From contig WARS01000031.1 of assembly GCA_008933995.1 (NCBI GenBank), forward strand, positions 2,570,001 to 2,634,000: 64,000 bases of DNA, written 5' to 3'. Every line of letters starts with the position of its first letter. The first letter of the stretch is position 1. Positions 49,501 to 61,264 of the stretch are shown here, one piece after another. Origin of the DNA: Datnioides undecimradiatus (Eukaryota > Chordata > Actinopteri > Lobotiformes > Datnioididae). A program made the position numbers and the translations under genes. Below the pieces are notes generated by a model, which ran no database searches, was not told the origin of the DNA, and saw only the letters and a program-made list of their open reading frames with translations.

Positions 49501-52017
49501 TTGCAGCCCCTGTGTTCTTAGTGTGTGTGTTTGTGGGTGCTTGAGATTCTGAATTTGTGCTGCTTCTTAGAAGGAAATAACTATAAATGGACGACTACCT
49601 GTCACCCCTTTGGTAGTAAATGGATGTGAAGTTAAAAAACGTTAAACAAAGTTAATAAGTTGAGGAAAAGACGATTATACCGAGGTGGGAAAAATGAAGC
49701 TTGACTGCGTCCTGTTCAGACACAGATAGTGTTGTTCCCGATGCAATAACAGTTTAAAGGATAAAGCTGCAGATAATGTGTATTTTTGTCAAATTGCCTC
49801 TGTCGGACTCAGAGAAATGTAATTACTTGCTGGTCTGTATGTAATCCTGTCAAAGGGGAGAGTGAGAGTGACCCCCACTGGGTGTTCTGCAGCAAGTTCC
49901 TCCTCGCTGGTCTTTGTCACCTCATGATGTGCCTGCAGAAACTGGATGGAAAGAACTTCCCAAGTCCACAGGAGTACCAGCAGACTCTCGACATGACTAA
50001 CCTGCTGGTTCGCAAGGCTGAGATGGTCTTCACCAGCCACTTGGCCTACTGGTAAATTTGAGCTAAAGCTCACAGGGAAATATCAGATTATCTACCCCAC
50101 CACATTTATTTGTCAGCTTAAGTCACTTTCTATTTTAATATTAAAATAGAAAACATAGAGATTAAACAAGTTGTTCCCTGTGTTTAAAGGTTGTGCTCTG
50201 TTACAAAACAACAGTGTTTAGTTGCTCTTTACTCAAAATTTTATATTTATTTATATTCACTGTATGTGAATGACATATAGTATTTAAACTTTTACTTTGT
50301 AAAAGATCTCACGTTCTCTTTTACCACTGCCAACACAGAAACACAAATATCTGCACAGAGTAGAAAGACATTACTGGTTTTTATCTAACTGCATCATCTC
50401 ATGCACTGTCCTTTAGCCCACCTCCTGTGAGGAAGAAGAAGACCTCAGGGGGTTGCTGGCTGCCCTGGTGGTGTGTGTTCTTGGGCTGGTTCCTGTTGCT
50501 CTCCATCAGTGGTGTGTCCACTTTCTTCACCCTGTTGTATGGTTTTGAATACGGCAAAGAAAAGTCCATCAAGTGGGTCATGTCTCTGGGCCTCTCCCTC
50601 TTCCAGAGCATCTTTATACTGCAGCCTCTAAAGGTGGGTAAACGTGAGAAAACTTTATCCATCATGGTAAATCACTTAATTTAGCATTTATTCTTAAAAG
50701 GTGTATCCTTTCTGGTCTGTCACAGTAGTTACGGGAAAATATGCTTATGCTTCAAATATTTCTGTTTATCAGACATTTATCAAAGATTTCCTCTGGCTTA
50801 TTTTTGTTCACAGGTGATAGGTGTTGCAGTGATTTTTGCCCTGCTTCTAAAACCTGTTGCTGTGGAGGAGACTGAAGAAGTTGAGCAAGTACTGTTAGGT
50901 AAGACAAACATGATGCACACCCATTTGTTAGCAGAACAGATTCAGGTATACAGACTCTTAAATGTGCAAAAGAATTGTAGGTACTGTGCTCAACATGTTC
51001 ATGTTGACTCTTTTTGTCTTAATACTTCTTTAGTACTGCAATGTAACCAGAACAGCATCCTTTCATCTTTATTGCCCAAACCTTTATTGCTCTGGGTCAT
51101 TCACACTACTCTATTGGGTAATTGTCAGAGGTAGCAGAAACATACATACACATACTACAAACTGCAGATTTGACAAGGAGGTAAAACCCTCCTCAGCTCA
51201 GCTGTTTAGTAAAGACATAGATATTTCCCTCAGGAGTTGGTGGAAACCAAAACAGAACTCAAAGAGGATAAATATCGTACTTGCATTTGCCAGAAACATG
51301 TTGCTCCATGTCTGCTAGATGTGTAATTTAGCAACTTTTTGCTACCATGTTTACCACTTAGGCTTAGGTGCTAATAAGTGCTAAGGTGCTAATATGTCAA
51401 CACTATTGTCATACTTGTCATCTGCTGCACCCAAAAGGACAGAAAATTCAGTATTACAGTAATTACAGTATTTGTAACACTGCGAATTTAAAAGTAATAA
51501 TAATGATTAACTGGGTTCAATAATTACAATAATTACTGTGTTAAAATGAAAATATGTTATTGGACTTACATGAAATTCTTCTTCTTCTAATAAAAAAATA
51601 TCTCTGAGTGGAAGAAGAGTATTTTAGGTTAAACCTGAGATGTTTGACAGTAAGGTTAAAAAAAACACAGCTTCTAAATTTAATTTATCACATAAATTGT
51701 TTAGTCCTAACTACCTTTTCATAATTCATGAAGCAGACAGAGGTATCCATTCCATTTTGTTTCAGGTTGACTGCAAAGAGCTCTTATGTAATGATGCATA
51801 TGAAACAGTGAAAATATTTGCTTTGACAACTATAAACTAGTGACCCTTTTAGTTTTCAACTCCTCCCAAGTGACTTCTTCTCTCTCTTAAGTGTATCGGT
51901 GCATCCCTCCTTTGGTTAAAGAGAACTAAAGTACTGTGAGTCTGACTTCACTGTCTTCTCCATTTGACAGAGCAACAAGACAAGTGTAGACGGTACTCTG
52001 GCAGGGACACACTGTGA
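40527..52017 (+). CDS. pkd1l3: Polycystin-1-like protein 3-type receptor lacking the channel module
   Basis: Twenty-two coding exons join in frame to 1,077 residues: 40527-40854, 41796-41903, 42209-42242, 42390-42441, 42560-42622, 42894-43052, 43156-43268, 43372-43495, 43590-43712, 44367-44586, 44783-44964, 45063-45293, 45568-45669, 46035-46213, 46669-46815, 46921-47123, 48765-48952, 49161-49293, 49856-50051, 50417-50633, 50814-50898, 51971-52017. Order: signal peptide (1-26), C-type lectin-like domain (about 27-145, no Ca-binding EPN or WND), Asn-glycosylated GAIN region, GPS with CNHL|T (cleavage expected between 519 and 520), membrane segment 1 (549-572), PLAT domain (about 590-705), segments 2 (757-776), 3 (798-820), 4 (976-1000) and 5 (about 1012-1046). 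The protein stops at GRDTL, before the polycystin channel region of other family members. The symbol rests on domain order and on position between dhodh and ist1; pkd1l2 is the alternative. The 42209-42622 exons are least certain. Confidence 0.85.
47290..47480. repeat. Probable dispersed repeat fragment in a pkd1l3-like intron
   Basis: The run agggatcactaggagttgga / cccaaatgcagacactcaac followed by aaggtttattaacaaaaag and A-rich sequence is of a type I recall as repeated in many fish genomes. The family was not identified from sequence alone, and no terminal repeats were found. Confidence 0.35.
47771..48000. repeat. Intronic duplicated segment, copy A
   Basis: Diverged match to 49391-49640 in the same gene. 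Shared anchors in order are ggtcacaggcagt, gcaacattttccttacatc, cttcaagcagtgttgcaacc, a tgtgtgtgggctt-like stretch, taaatggatgactacct and gtaaaatggatgg. It may be two copies of one transposon or a local duplication. Confidence 0.6.
49391..49640. repeat. Intronic duplicated segment, copy B
   Basis: Partner of 47771-48000, with anchors ggtcacaggcagt, gcaacatttttcttccatc, cttcaagccatgttgcagcc, a gtgtgtttgtgggtgctt stretch, taaatggacgactacct and gtaaatggatg in the same order and orientation. The pair brackets coding exons 48765-48952 and 49161-49293. Confidence 0.6.
51170..51460. repeat. Probable dispersed fish repeat in the last pkd1l3-like intron
   Basis: Contains ctgtttagtaaagacataga / tatttccctcaggagttggtgg and then a series of gcttaggtgctaa / ggtgctaatatg units, a combination that recurs widely in percomorph genomes in my recollection. 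No coding potential. The edges are uncertain. Confidence 0.4.
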
Positions 52018-55000
52018 GGAAGCTGCATTTAGCGGGATAAGCTGGTCTTCTCCAACAGGCACAGCTGCAATCCACATTACACTTGCTTCTTAAACACTCT
52101 TTTGCACTTATTGGGAGCTTTCTTTCTTAATTTAAAATTGCATAATACATTCTGGGATTTTGGATGTGCACAGAATTTCCAGTGCCTGAGAAAGTTAAAA
52201 AAAAAAAGACGAGTCAGGGTAAACTTGTGATTAAATATTTGTTGCTCTTGTATGTTAAAGTGTTGCTTTTTCAAACTCGTTTACTACCCATGATGATTTG
52301 AATGTATAAAGAAAAACTCTGGTTATTGTGCATTTGTTGCTCATTTCAACTTAACATACGCAATCTAATTACTACTTCGGGTGGCATTTAAGCAGTTTTG
52401 TTTATCAAAAACATGAATCCTGAATCATTGTTTAGTTATTTCGAGAGTGAATAACTCAATCCAAAAAATGGAATGAACATGTAAATTAAATGAAATTGAC
52501 ATTGTACTAGAATAATGAGTGTCTACACAGATGTACTATGTCAAGACTTTGTACAGTCTTGAAAGAATTTTATTTTGTACTTACTTTAATTTAATTTAAT
52601 CCAAGTTCAAGTAAATTTATTTGGATTTTGGTGGAGCATGTAAGGGTTCCATAATTGTTCGAATTGATATTTCGCTGGCTGTCAGCACCCAGCAAAAATG
52701 TGGAAATACTGATTCTTTTTTTGTTTAGCATGATTCATTCTACCAGTAAATGTGAAAATATTGATATGTTGAGCATGGAAAGGCACAGCCCACTGCTGTC
52801 AACATGACTAGTCATCACAGTGTGTGACGGTCAACCATCGATTGTACACGAACACAGACTTTCACTTTTAGAAGAGTGGGAAGGTGCTTTTATATAATTT
52901 CACATATGGGAGCTCATTACTAATTGATTACTTTTTTCATTTCACCTCCGTCACTGTAATACATGCTGAAGGTGCATGTCATGACTTTTCATCATACATG
53001 TCCTCTCCTATGTGATTCAGTCTGTCCTGCCTTTTGAATGATTTATGTAGCAGACCTAACTACATTCAACTTCGTGCTTTTGGTTTGGGAATACAAGCAG
53101 ACCTGCAGACACTTTAACATCCTGTCTTAGACCACCTGTGCTTTTATTTAATCAAAAATGATATGTTTATTTATTGCTGTCATTTATTGATGCTGTATGT
53201 ATGTGTGAGATTGAATAAACTGATCCTTATTCAAATCGATATGTATTTCTTCTATTAGTAACTTTTAATTGAATGAGCTGCAGGCATACTGTAGCTGACA
53301 AGTGTATAAAACCCCATTGCTAAAACAAAAAACACAGTTTTTGTCCTTAGAGAGGACGTGTAGATGGTTCATTTAGTAAGTAACTGAATCAAAATCAATA
53401 TGCAACTGCAAATTAAAAGCATAAAAAAAAGATGTATGACTCACTTCACTGTCTAGATCTAGATCACCTGCATTGGACAGGAGGCCTTTGACCTCACTAA
53501 TGACAAAGAAAACCACAATAACAAAGCAGGCTTGATTATTTCCTTTGCAGAAAGCATCCTTTCAGTGGAGTAACATTTCAATGCATCAAAGAAACCTGCA
53601 GTTATTCCTGCTTTGGCCAGCAGTTCACTCCTCAAACTGCATCAGCAGCCTTTATTTTCTTCACAGCACATACCACAGTAATTGGCTGATCTACTCCTTA
53701 AATGAGTAAAAGGAGGTGGTGAGAACATCAATACCACAGTGTGTGTGTAACAATAAACAGTGTCTCAGTGTGGTGTTTCAAGGTCCAGCTGCTGTATGGT
53801 GTTTGTAGGCAAAACCACACAGTGACAAAATGCAAAGAAAAGCAGTAATTCCATCTTTGTGCTGTTGAGGTCTCTGGGCCACCAATTCACATATGCTGAC
53901 ACAGGAATGTGACACAACACGAGATTCTTAATCTAACTAGTAAAAAAGTAATCCAAAAACTTTGTTAAATGTGTAGCTCTTGCTCCTGCGTTGGTTGATG
54001 GCACATACTGTCCACTACTTCAGACTAAGGTTTTCCCCTCTGTAACAAGTCAGAATTTATTTTTATCAAGACTTCAAGGTGAGCTGATGAAGTGTGTCTT
54101 AGCATGATGCAGGGTTGTGAATGCATAATTACAAAGAGCGGTAAAGAAGGTGAACTGATAAACGACCAAATCATTAACATTCAGTCCGCTGCATCTGTAA
54201 GGTTTGCAGCGACAAACTGTTCAGGCATATTGCTCAAGCAAAATTCATTACCTTTACACTAGTGACCCCTGCTGGTTCCCATTTGTCATTACAGTATTGT
54301 GTCATAAAGGCTCAGAGCAAGTAGTAGTTTACAGTTTCCAGTTCCAAATAATCTTTTATTAAATTGTTAGTTTAGTGTACAGTGGAAAACACCTCCTTTT
54401 TGCAACAAGACACTACTTTGTGTCCCAAGTCTTAGCATGAAGGAACAGTCCAACTTGGAAAAGACAGTGAGCAGATCACAGTTGTAACATTAATAATCTC
54501 TCTCTCCTTTCTCTGACACACGTAGAACTCATTAATAAACTGTGTCTACCACCAAGCTGGAAAGATATTCAACATGCTGTCCAGGCATTACTAAATGATT
54601 TTACTCAAGGCCACCGTCCATTTGCCATGAAAGCAGTGCTGGGTGTGGTTCAGTTGCAGCAACACATTGTCTGTACAACAAAACATTCTCACTCCAGTTT
54701 CTCCAAAGAAAAACACAAAAATCATCCTCTATTGCCAGACATATTGTTCATCCAATCCACAAATTTGAACTCACAGGTTTTTTAGAAAATTGTTTATGAG
54801 TAAAGTAAACAAAAGCAACGTATGATCTTATCAACTGAGACTAAACACAGGTAACGTGTACCCAGTCGTGATGATAAACAAATGCATAATCCTGGTACAG
54901 ACTGACAAGGCCTCTGATGAGATAGTAACTAAGGCAAATGCAGTGGTGCACATACAGTATAAGACACATGCACAAGAGGGCAAAACAAACCTGGGGTCAA

Positions 55001-56167
55001 TATTTACATCTAATCAAAGTAGGTTGATGTGCGACTGCTTTTGTCTGCACACATTCTGATTGTAAATGAAGTACTTTATTAATGACAAAGTGCAGGTATT
55101 TGGTAAAAATGATATTCAAAGGGGCAAAAAATTTTATTTGGAGACACTGTATAGAAAACAGATTTGTCAAATATTGAACAATTCTCTACTATCAAATTCG
55201 TTTTGCTGTACAGTTCAATCATATGTATAAGTAGGTTGAATTATATCACTGTAGCTGTATTATATTACAGATTTAATACACTGTTTTATTAATATACATC
55301 ACACACATCTGTGCCCCACCACCAATGTAGGATATGCCACCACAAGCTTCTCCTGGAGGGCTCCTATATTCTTTTTCCTGATAGTAAATAAACCTTATAA
55401 GTTTAAGGAGTGTGTCAAAATTTCCTTTCCACAGTGACGTATCTGTGTGACTGTACAAGACACTGAAAATATGGCTGCGTCTGTTCTGTTAGCTTTAGGA
55501 AAAAAAAAAGTCACCTTGGAAAGAATCTGGAGGTTATGTTAGTGACAATGCCAGCTCTGCGCAAAACTGGGGCGGCCAGTTGGGCTTGTCTGACTGGTCC
55601 GAGACCAGACTGAATGACACAGTGGCAGAAATCACAGCAACACAGCATGTACAAAGTGGAATCAAGGCATGTAGTGTAAATACTTGTTGACCTAAACCCC
55701 AGGAACATTTTGAATTAAAATCTAAGTTTGATTATAGACTATAATCACTCAGACAGATGGGAAAAGCTAAAAGTTGGTCTGACCTTACATGAGAAGGAGC
55801 AGACAGCCACATGATTTTATGTATGAATATACACACATATATGTATAAGTTAAGCTGTATAGAAAGAAATTAAACGTGTGGCATTCACTAGAAAACATTT
55901 CTGTTTGCTGGCCCAGAAAAAGTTTCTGCCAACCAATAAAGTCAAGTGAGCAACCACACCATCAGTAAGCTGGTCATATTCATACAAATGAGGTAAGAGT
56001 ACATGTATGTACATGTATCACCTTAAGAGGGGGAGAAGAACTATCCAAGTCTGATTGAGAGCCTTAAACATTTTTAATTTCCTGTTCTGAGCTGCGTAGG
56101 TGATGACATGGACATGTGTGTGTTAGTGTGTATGTGTATGCGTGTGTATAGACAGGAGATTTAGCAA
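52018..56167. other. 3' untranslated and intergenic stretch between the pkd1l3-like gene and ist1
   Basis: The two genes converge here. An AATAAA at 53214-53219 on the plus strand could end the pkd1l3-like transcript. On the minus strand several TTTATT complements (for example 55285-55290 and 55075-55080) could end ist1. I looked for further polycystin channel exons on the plus strand and saw none, only AT-rich sequence and short frames. The zinc-finger gene that separates these two genes in human (ZNF821) is not visible. Confidence 0.5.
53214..53219 (+). terminator. Candidate polyadenylation signal AATAAA of the pkd1l3-like gene
   Basis: A good plus-strand AATAAA about 1.2 kb after the TGA at 52015, preceded by T-rich sequence. 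It supports the transcript ending here rather than running on to channel exons, but use of this site is inferred. Confidence 0.35.
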
Positions 56168-59100
56168 TTAGCTCTTCTTTTTCAGCTCCTCAAACCGTCG
56201 TGTCAAATCGTCAAAGTCGATGTCATCCGTGTTGGTGGGGTTTCCGCCAAAGGACGATGTTGGGAGTGTGTCGGGAACAGAGGGGAGTTCTGGGAGAACG
56301 TTGTTGTCAAACTGCTTAGACGAAGGGCCTGGACCTGGAGAGTAATATGTAGACGGGATTAAATTTCATTCGTGCAGCACTACATCTGGCAATTTATGCA
56401 ACAGTAAAACAATAGTTAATCTTCAACAGGCAGTGGGGAGTAAAGGCTGTGTCCAAAAATGCAAATGGCACATATTACAAAGTCAGACAGCATAATGTGC
56501 AACAGAAAATTTTAAAAAGACAAAAGCTGTTTTAACAAGACAGACAATCATTTCTTCTCTGGCCTGATCAGGCCATTGCAGCTGAAGCCTCTCAATGTGA
56601 TGAAAAGCAACTTCTGGAAAGTCCAAAGTTTAAATGTGTGGTCTTAGATGGCTTTCTAAAATTACACATTAGCTTACCTTTGGGGGGTTCCTAAGTTTAT
56701 TCAGAGTTAGAAGATGTGAGACCACTGTGACCTCACTGTTTTGACAAAACTATTGATGTGCCAACAATGTGTAACCTGTTCATGGTCACTTGATACGTCT
56801 AGAATGTAACCAGATTTCGAGTCAAAATCATACTCTCTTTTGTTTCTCTCTCTGTGCCACAGTGCTTCATTGTTTTTGAAATACTATTAAAAACATATTT
56901 GTGTGATGCACTATCGCACTGTGGCTTCCAAGGGATGTACAATACCAAATAAATGTCTTCAATACTCAAACACAAAGAACAGTTTCTGTATGTAGTTCCC
57001 ACACACTGTTTACTCTTATTTTAATGACATTTAATAAAACCAAGGTGCCCATCTGTAAAAATGATTTACTTACACACTGTTTATTTTGTCTTTTAATTGG
57101 ATTTGTTAACAACACTAGCAGAGCAACTGTTAGCAGAACTCACCTACTGCCTGCGAAGGAACAGACGGTTTGACAGTTAGGTCGTCAATCTGAAACCCAG
57201 AGAAAATGTGTAAGGGATCATGCCATCTTCATATTAAAATGACATAATAGTATATGTGTTAGTACTGACAAAGAATTGACAATAACATTCAATGGTGCAG
57301 AAGTAACAGCAAGAAGATAAAATTAAAACAGAAAACTTCAGGGGATTTTTGAGACGCCATCACCATTAGTATGTTACACAGAAATAGGCTTCAGGACTAA
57401 GCTAACCTGTGCTCGCTCTAAAACGCACTAAAACATTCCAGTTTATTAATTCCAATCCACTCAGAGCAACTGATTAAGTTTAAGTTAGTAGTTTCAATAT
57501 TAGCTCTAAAATGCACTAAAACATTCCAGTTTATTCATTTCAATCCACTCAGAGCAACTGATTAAGTTTAAGTTAGTAGTTTCAATAACATTCTGATGAA
57601 GCAGAAAATAATCTACTCTGAGAAATAGTGTAAAAAGTAAAGAAGAGACAAAACTGCAAGCAAACTAAATGAACTGCTCTTCCCTGAGTGGTGCCCTGCC
57701 TTGCCCGTCTGTCCATCTGTGGAAACAGGAAGGGGGCATGGATGGGGGAGGTGCGGTCACTTACAGACTCGTATGTGGGGGGAGAAGTGGGCAGCTGAGG
57801 TGGCTGCCCTCCTCCCATGGGATGCTGGAAGTTGTTGTAGGTTCCAACGGGAACGTTAAATGGCTCCTGGAAGAAAACAACACTCAGGTCCATGTCCGAC
57901 ACACTGTAAATTGTTAATCTTCATCTCCTTCAGACCATTCAAAGTAAAACAACAAATCAAAAGATAACCCACAGACGTCTCTATGGGTGTGTAACTTCAA
58001 TCACAGACTAAAATAACTCTGCATACAATGGAATGAATCTACAACCAATCAGAGCAACAAAACGTGACAAAAGCGAGAAATTTAACAGTACAGTGCGCAG
58101 AGATGAGCTCTGATGATGCAACATTAAGTAGCGTTTTTTTCTCACAATAACACAAAAATAAGTTGTTATTACTCACTGTACTATGAAAAAGCCTAAACGC
58201 GTCTCCTCTATAACTTCACTGTACCAGACAAACCCAATAATAGAATAACAGTTGTATATGCCTTCATCTGTCTGAAAAGGTGGGCCAGCCGATCTGCCAA
58301 AATAAATAAAACATTTGCGTGGTTCGTTGCATAGTACATCCAAATAATCTTAGTCAGAAGTCGCTGAACTCCATGGCTGGACAATATAACAAAACATTCT
58401 GTGCTTTAAGAGGTTATACAACAACAACAACAACAAAACAAAAAGAACAAAATCATTAGAAATTTGGCTTTTAAAGAGGAATCTCTTACTGCTCCATTGG
58501 GAGGTGGATAGTTGAAAGCTGTTGGCATAGGCATGGGCATGGGCATGGGCATGGGCATATGCATGGGCATAGCACCACCAGGAGCAGTGAAACCTCCACC
58601 GCCACCACCACCTCCTCCTCCTCCTCCTGACTTCTTGTCAGTGTCAACGTCAATCAGGTCCGCCTCCTCTCCAGGACACACCTCAGGCTGTGCAGAGTAT
58701 AACGAGAATAATAAGCAGGCAAGTAAACACAATGCATGACTTCATCCTACATTGTAAGTGACAAGTGACTCGATGACGCTCACCCGGACCATGGCGTCAG
58801 GTTCGTACGGCACATTATAGTTCTTGGCAATCTCTATCAGGTAGCGTTCCACCAAGATCTTGGGAGGGGCCTCTACACTCAGTTTGTGCATCAGCTGTGA
58901 ACATATCAGATATGTGATTAGATGTCGCCAGCAGTCACAAGGCTAAAGGTTCTCGCATTCTTTTACAGACTCATAAGCAGTACATGGAAAAAATTGACTA
59001 CCCTATCGTTAACTGTGCCAATCTGGTTTGTCCTGCACAGCTTGCCGTACTCCTTGCTATATTTTGCACACAGCTGGTCCGATACCTGAAAGAGGCATTT

Positions 59101-59844
59101 AGAGATAAGACTGTCAAGACTGGAATTTTTTTAAATAAAAAAAAAAAGGACAGATCCTGTTCAGTTTTGTTGCCAATGCTGCTAGTGCTTTGTACTTACA
59201 ATTTTTAGCTCAGAGACCTCTGACTGTAGACGAGGCGCTGCCCAGATGAGCGTGGACACTGCCTCCTGTAAGCCTGGGTCCAGTTCCCTAATTTGAGAAA
59301 CAGAATAATAGGAAAGATCCCAATGGCACCACCGAGAAAGGTGATAAAGTGTCCTCCCCATATACTTTATAGCTGCTAATTAATGTACACTAGGCATCAG
59401 TGTGTTTAAAAAATTGGCAATAGTGCACTTTGTTGGCTAAATTACTCACTTCATGGACTGAATGAGGCCAAAGCGAGTCAGCAGCAGGTCACAGTAAAGC
59501 TCCAGGATCTCCATGGCTTCCACCAAATAGTCTTCTCTGATAATGTGCTCCACACGGATCCGTGCCCGCTCATCCTTGCCTGATGACAGGTAATCTGCTA
59601 TCTCTTTCCTTGCCTTTTGAGCAAGCTCAGCTTCATTTTAAGTTTGTGAAAGGTAAGAAAGGTAAACAATCATTACCAAGAGGAACAGAAAAAAAGGAAC
59701 ACTCTCGACTGTCGCAGAGAAGGACCAGTGTTTTGTTATTTATTAGGACTTACTTTTCTTTTTCTCAAGGAGTTTAAGTCGGTTGATGACCAGCCGGAGG
59801 TTTACTCTTAGCCTCTCTGCTTTGAATCCTCCTCCCAGCGGCAT
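56168..59844 (-). CDS. ist1: IST1 homolog, ESCRT-III-associated factor
   Basis: ESCRT-III family protein that binds CHMP1 and recruits VPS4 and spastin. It acts in cytokinetic abscission, endosomal tubule fission and nuclear envelope sealing. Nine coding exons join in frame to 355 residues: 59754-59844, 59450-59630, 59200-59287, 59002-59085, 58784-58894, 58490-58687, 57765-57866, 57144-57189, 56168-56334. The IST1 helical domain (about 1-185) starts GFKAERLRVNLRLVINRLKL and keeps EHIIREDYLVEAMEILELYC. The middle is low complexity: a run of about twelve glycines, then repeated Met-Pro pairs. The C-terminus keeps both MIT-interacting motifs: LPELPSVPDTLP, and DIDFDDLTRRFEELKKK at the very end. 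Length matches the human protein (about 364). A noncoding 5' exon is likely near 60460-60530. Identification is secure. Confidence 0.97.
57415..57590. repeat. 88-bp tandem duplication in ist1 intron
   Basis: Two consecutive copies of an 88-bp unit that starts gctctaaaa(c/t)gcactaaa and ends ttagtagtttcaata. They differ at only a handful of positions, so the duplication is fairly recent. It lies in the intron between coding exons 7 and 8. Confidence 0.9.
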
Positions 59845-60457
59845 GATTGACTGTCTGTGAATAGGAGAGCACGAGGAGGAGCTGAATTCCCACGGAAGTG
59901 TAACGTACAACCGATACCAACCTACAGAGTCCATCTAACCTCGCCCCCAGGTCTGATCCAGTGAGTCACTTAATCATGTGAGCATGACCAATCCATCGAA
60001 GCAGAATGACTCCGCATATTTACTCCAAACAATAACAGCAGATGTGGAAACATTCAGTTGGCCTGCCTATCAAAACTACCATTTACCTTGCTTAACAGCT
60101 AAAACAGTTAGCTTTAGCCTGACTCGACACACAGCTAATGCGGCTATCTGGCCAACGTTATGATACTGTAAAGGTTGCAGTTTATCCATTAAATCCTCCC
60201 CTTTCCATATATTTGCTTTACCATACTTTACAGGCACGTTAAGAAGCTCGAGGTTGTATTTGCGTTACCAAACATGACAGTTAGCTAGCCTTTGCTTTGT
60301 TAGCCGTCTCTGTTCTGTCACCATTCGCGCTAGCTATCTTATCTAGCTCTCGCTTAACGCAAGCAAAATCAAAAGAAACTGATCAAACACACTCAATTAG
60401 TTTGAATAATGTGATCACATAAAAGGGATCAACATTTAATAAAGCGACAGCAACTTA

Positions 60458-60600
60458 CCTGTCAGTATTAGTCAGGCGTCCGCAAAAACTTATTCAGGTT
60501 TCTGTCTGTGTTTCGTCGCTCTGTTCACTTCCGTGATGATCTTGGGTGACGTTATGGGAATTTTACCTCACGTGGGCGGGGTCTTCATACTTCATACTTA
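60458..60600 (-). promoter_or_regulatory. ist1 promoter and noncoding first exon
   Basis: On the minus strand a splice donor (ctgaca|ggtaag) lies at about 60458-60463. It pairs with an acceptor just upstream of the ist1 start codon (tcacag, exon resuming at 59854), giving a short 5' noncoding exon. Upstream of it are an ETS-type site (cacttccg, 60526-60533), a CRE-like tgacgtta (60547-60554), an E-box cacgtg (60569-60574) and an adjoining GC box (60574-60581). This is the arrangement of a TATA-less housekeeping promoter. Confidence 0.55.
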
Positions 60601-60913
60601 ATCCGGTCAAATAGTCAATCACAGGTGTTTTCAGATAGTACTACTTATAGTTTAGTCTTTCATTTTTAACAGCATTATGATTGCCTGTTTTTGTATGCCT
60701 CCCTCTGGTTGGCTGTTTTATGGCAAGGTGTGAAATTGACACTTAATGTGTGTTTATTTACCAGAGCAAAGACTGGACCAATGTTGACCTGAACTTGGGT
60801 AAAACTTGTTTGCATTTTCAGAAGAAAATGTGACAGGTGGGAGAAGCTGATGCTCCTATGTATTTGTCAGTAATATAGTTCTGTATGTGCAGTATGTAAA
60901 ATATATTTATAAT

Positions 60914-60948
60914 GCATATATATATATGTACATATATATATATATATG
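60914..60948. repeat. (TA)n microsatellite between ist1 and mphosph10
   Basis: Imperfect TA run interrupted by gtac. Simple sequence only. The rest of the 60.6-61.26 kb interval is AT-rich with no coding exon seen and should hold the mphosph10 3' untranslated region. Confidence 0.85.
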
Positions 60949-61264
60949 AAGGATTGTGCGTGTATATCCATTGAGGCTTTTAATTTTAAAAACAAATACT
61001 AGCATTAAAAAAAATTAAAAGTTAAAATATTCTCATGTAAAAACGTACAGAAATGGAGGAATTATAATAGAAATAATAACGACAATAGAGCAGGGCTTTT
61101 CCGCTATATTACCAGTGGAAATGCTATAGCGTGATGCACAATTAACACAAACACATCTGGAAACATTTTACAAGGACTTTAAGATTTTAATATATTGTGT
61201 CTTTCTCATAAAAAAGAATCTGTACAATAGCAAGTCGATCTTCCACAACAAACCATCACAGTTA

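Noticed and set aside
52018-56000. Search for missing polycystin channel exons downstream of the pkd1l3-like stop
   Set aside because: Reading the plus strand by eye gave no hydrophobic, phase-compatible exon with family motifs. A profile search is needed to be certain.
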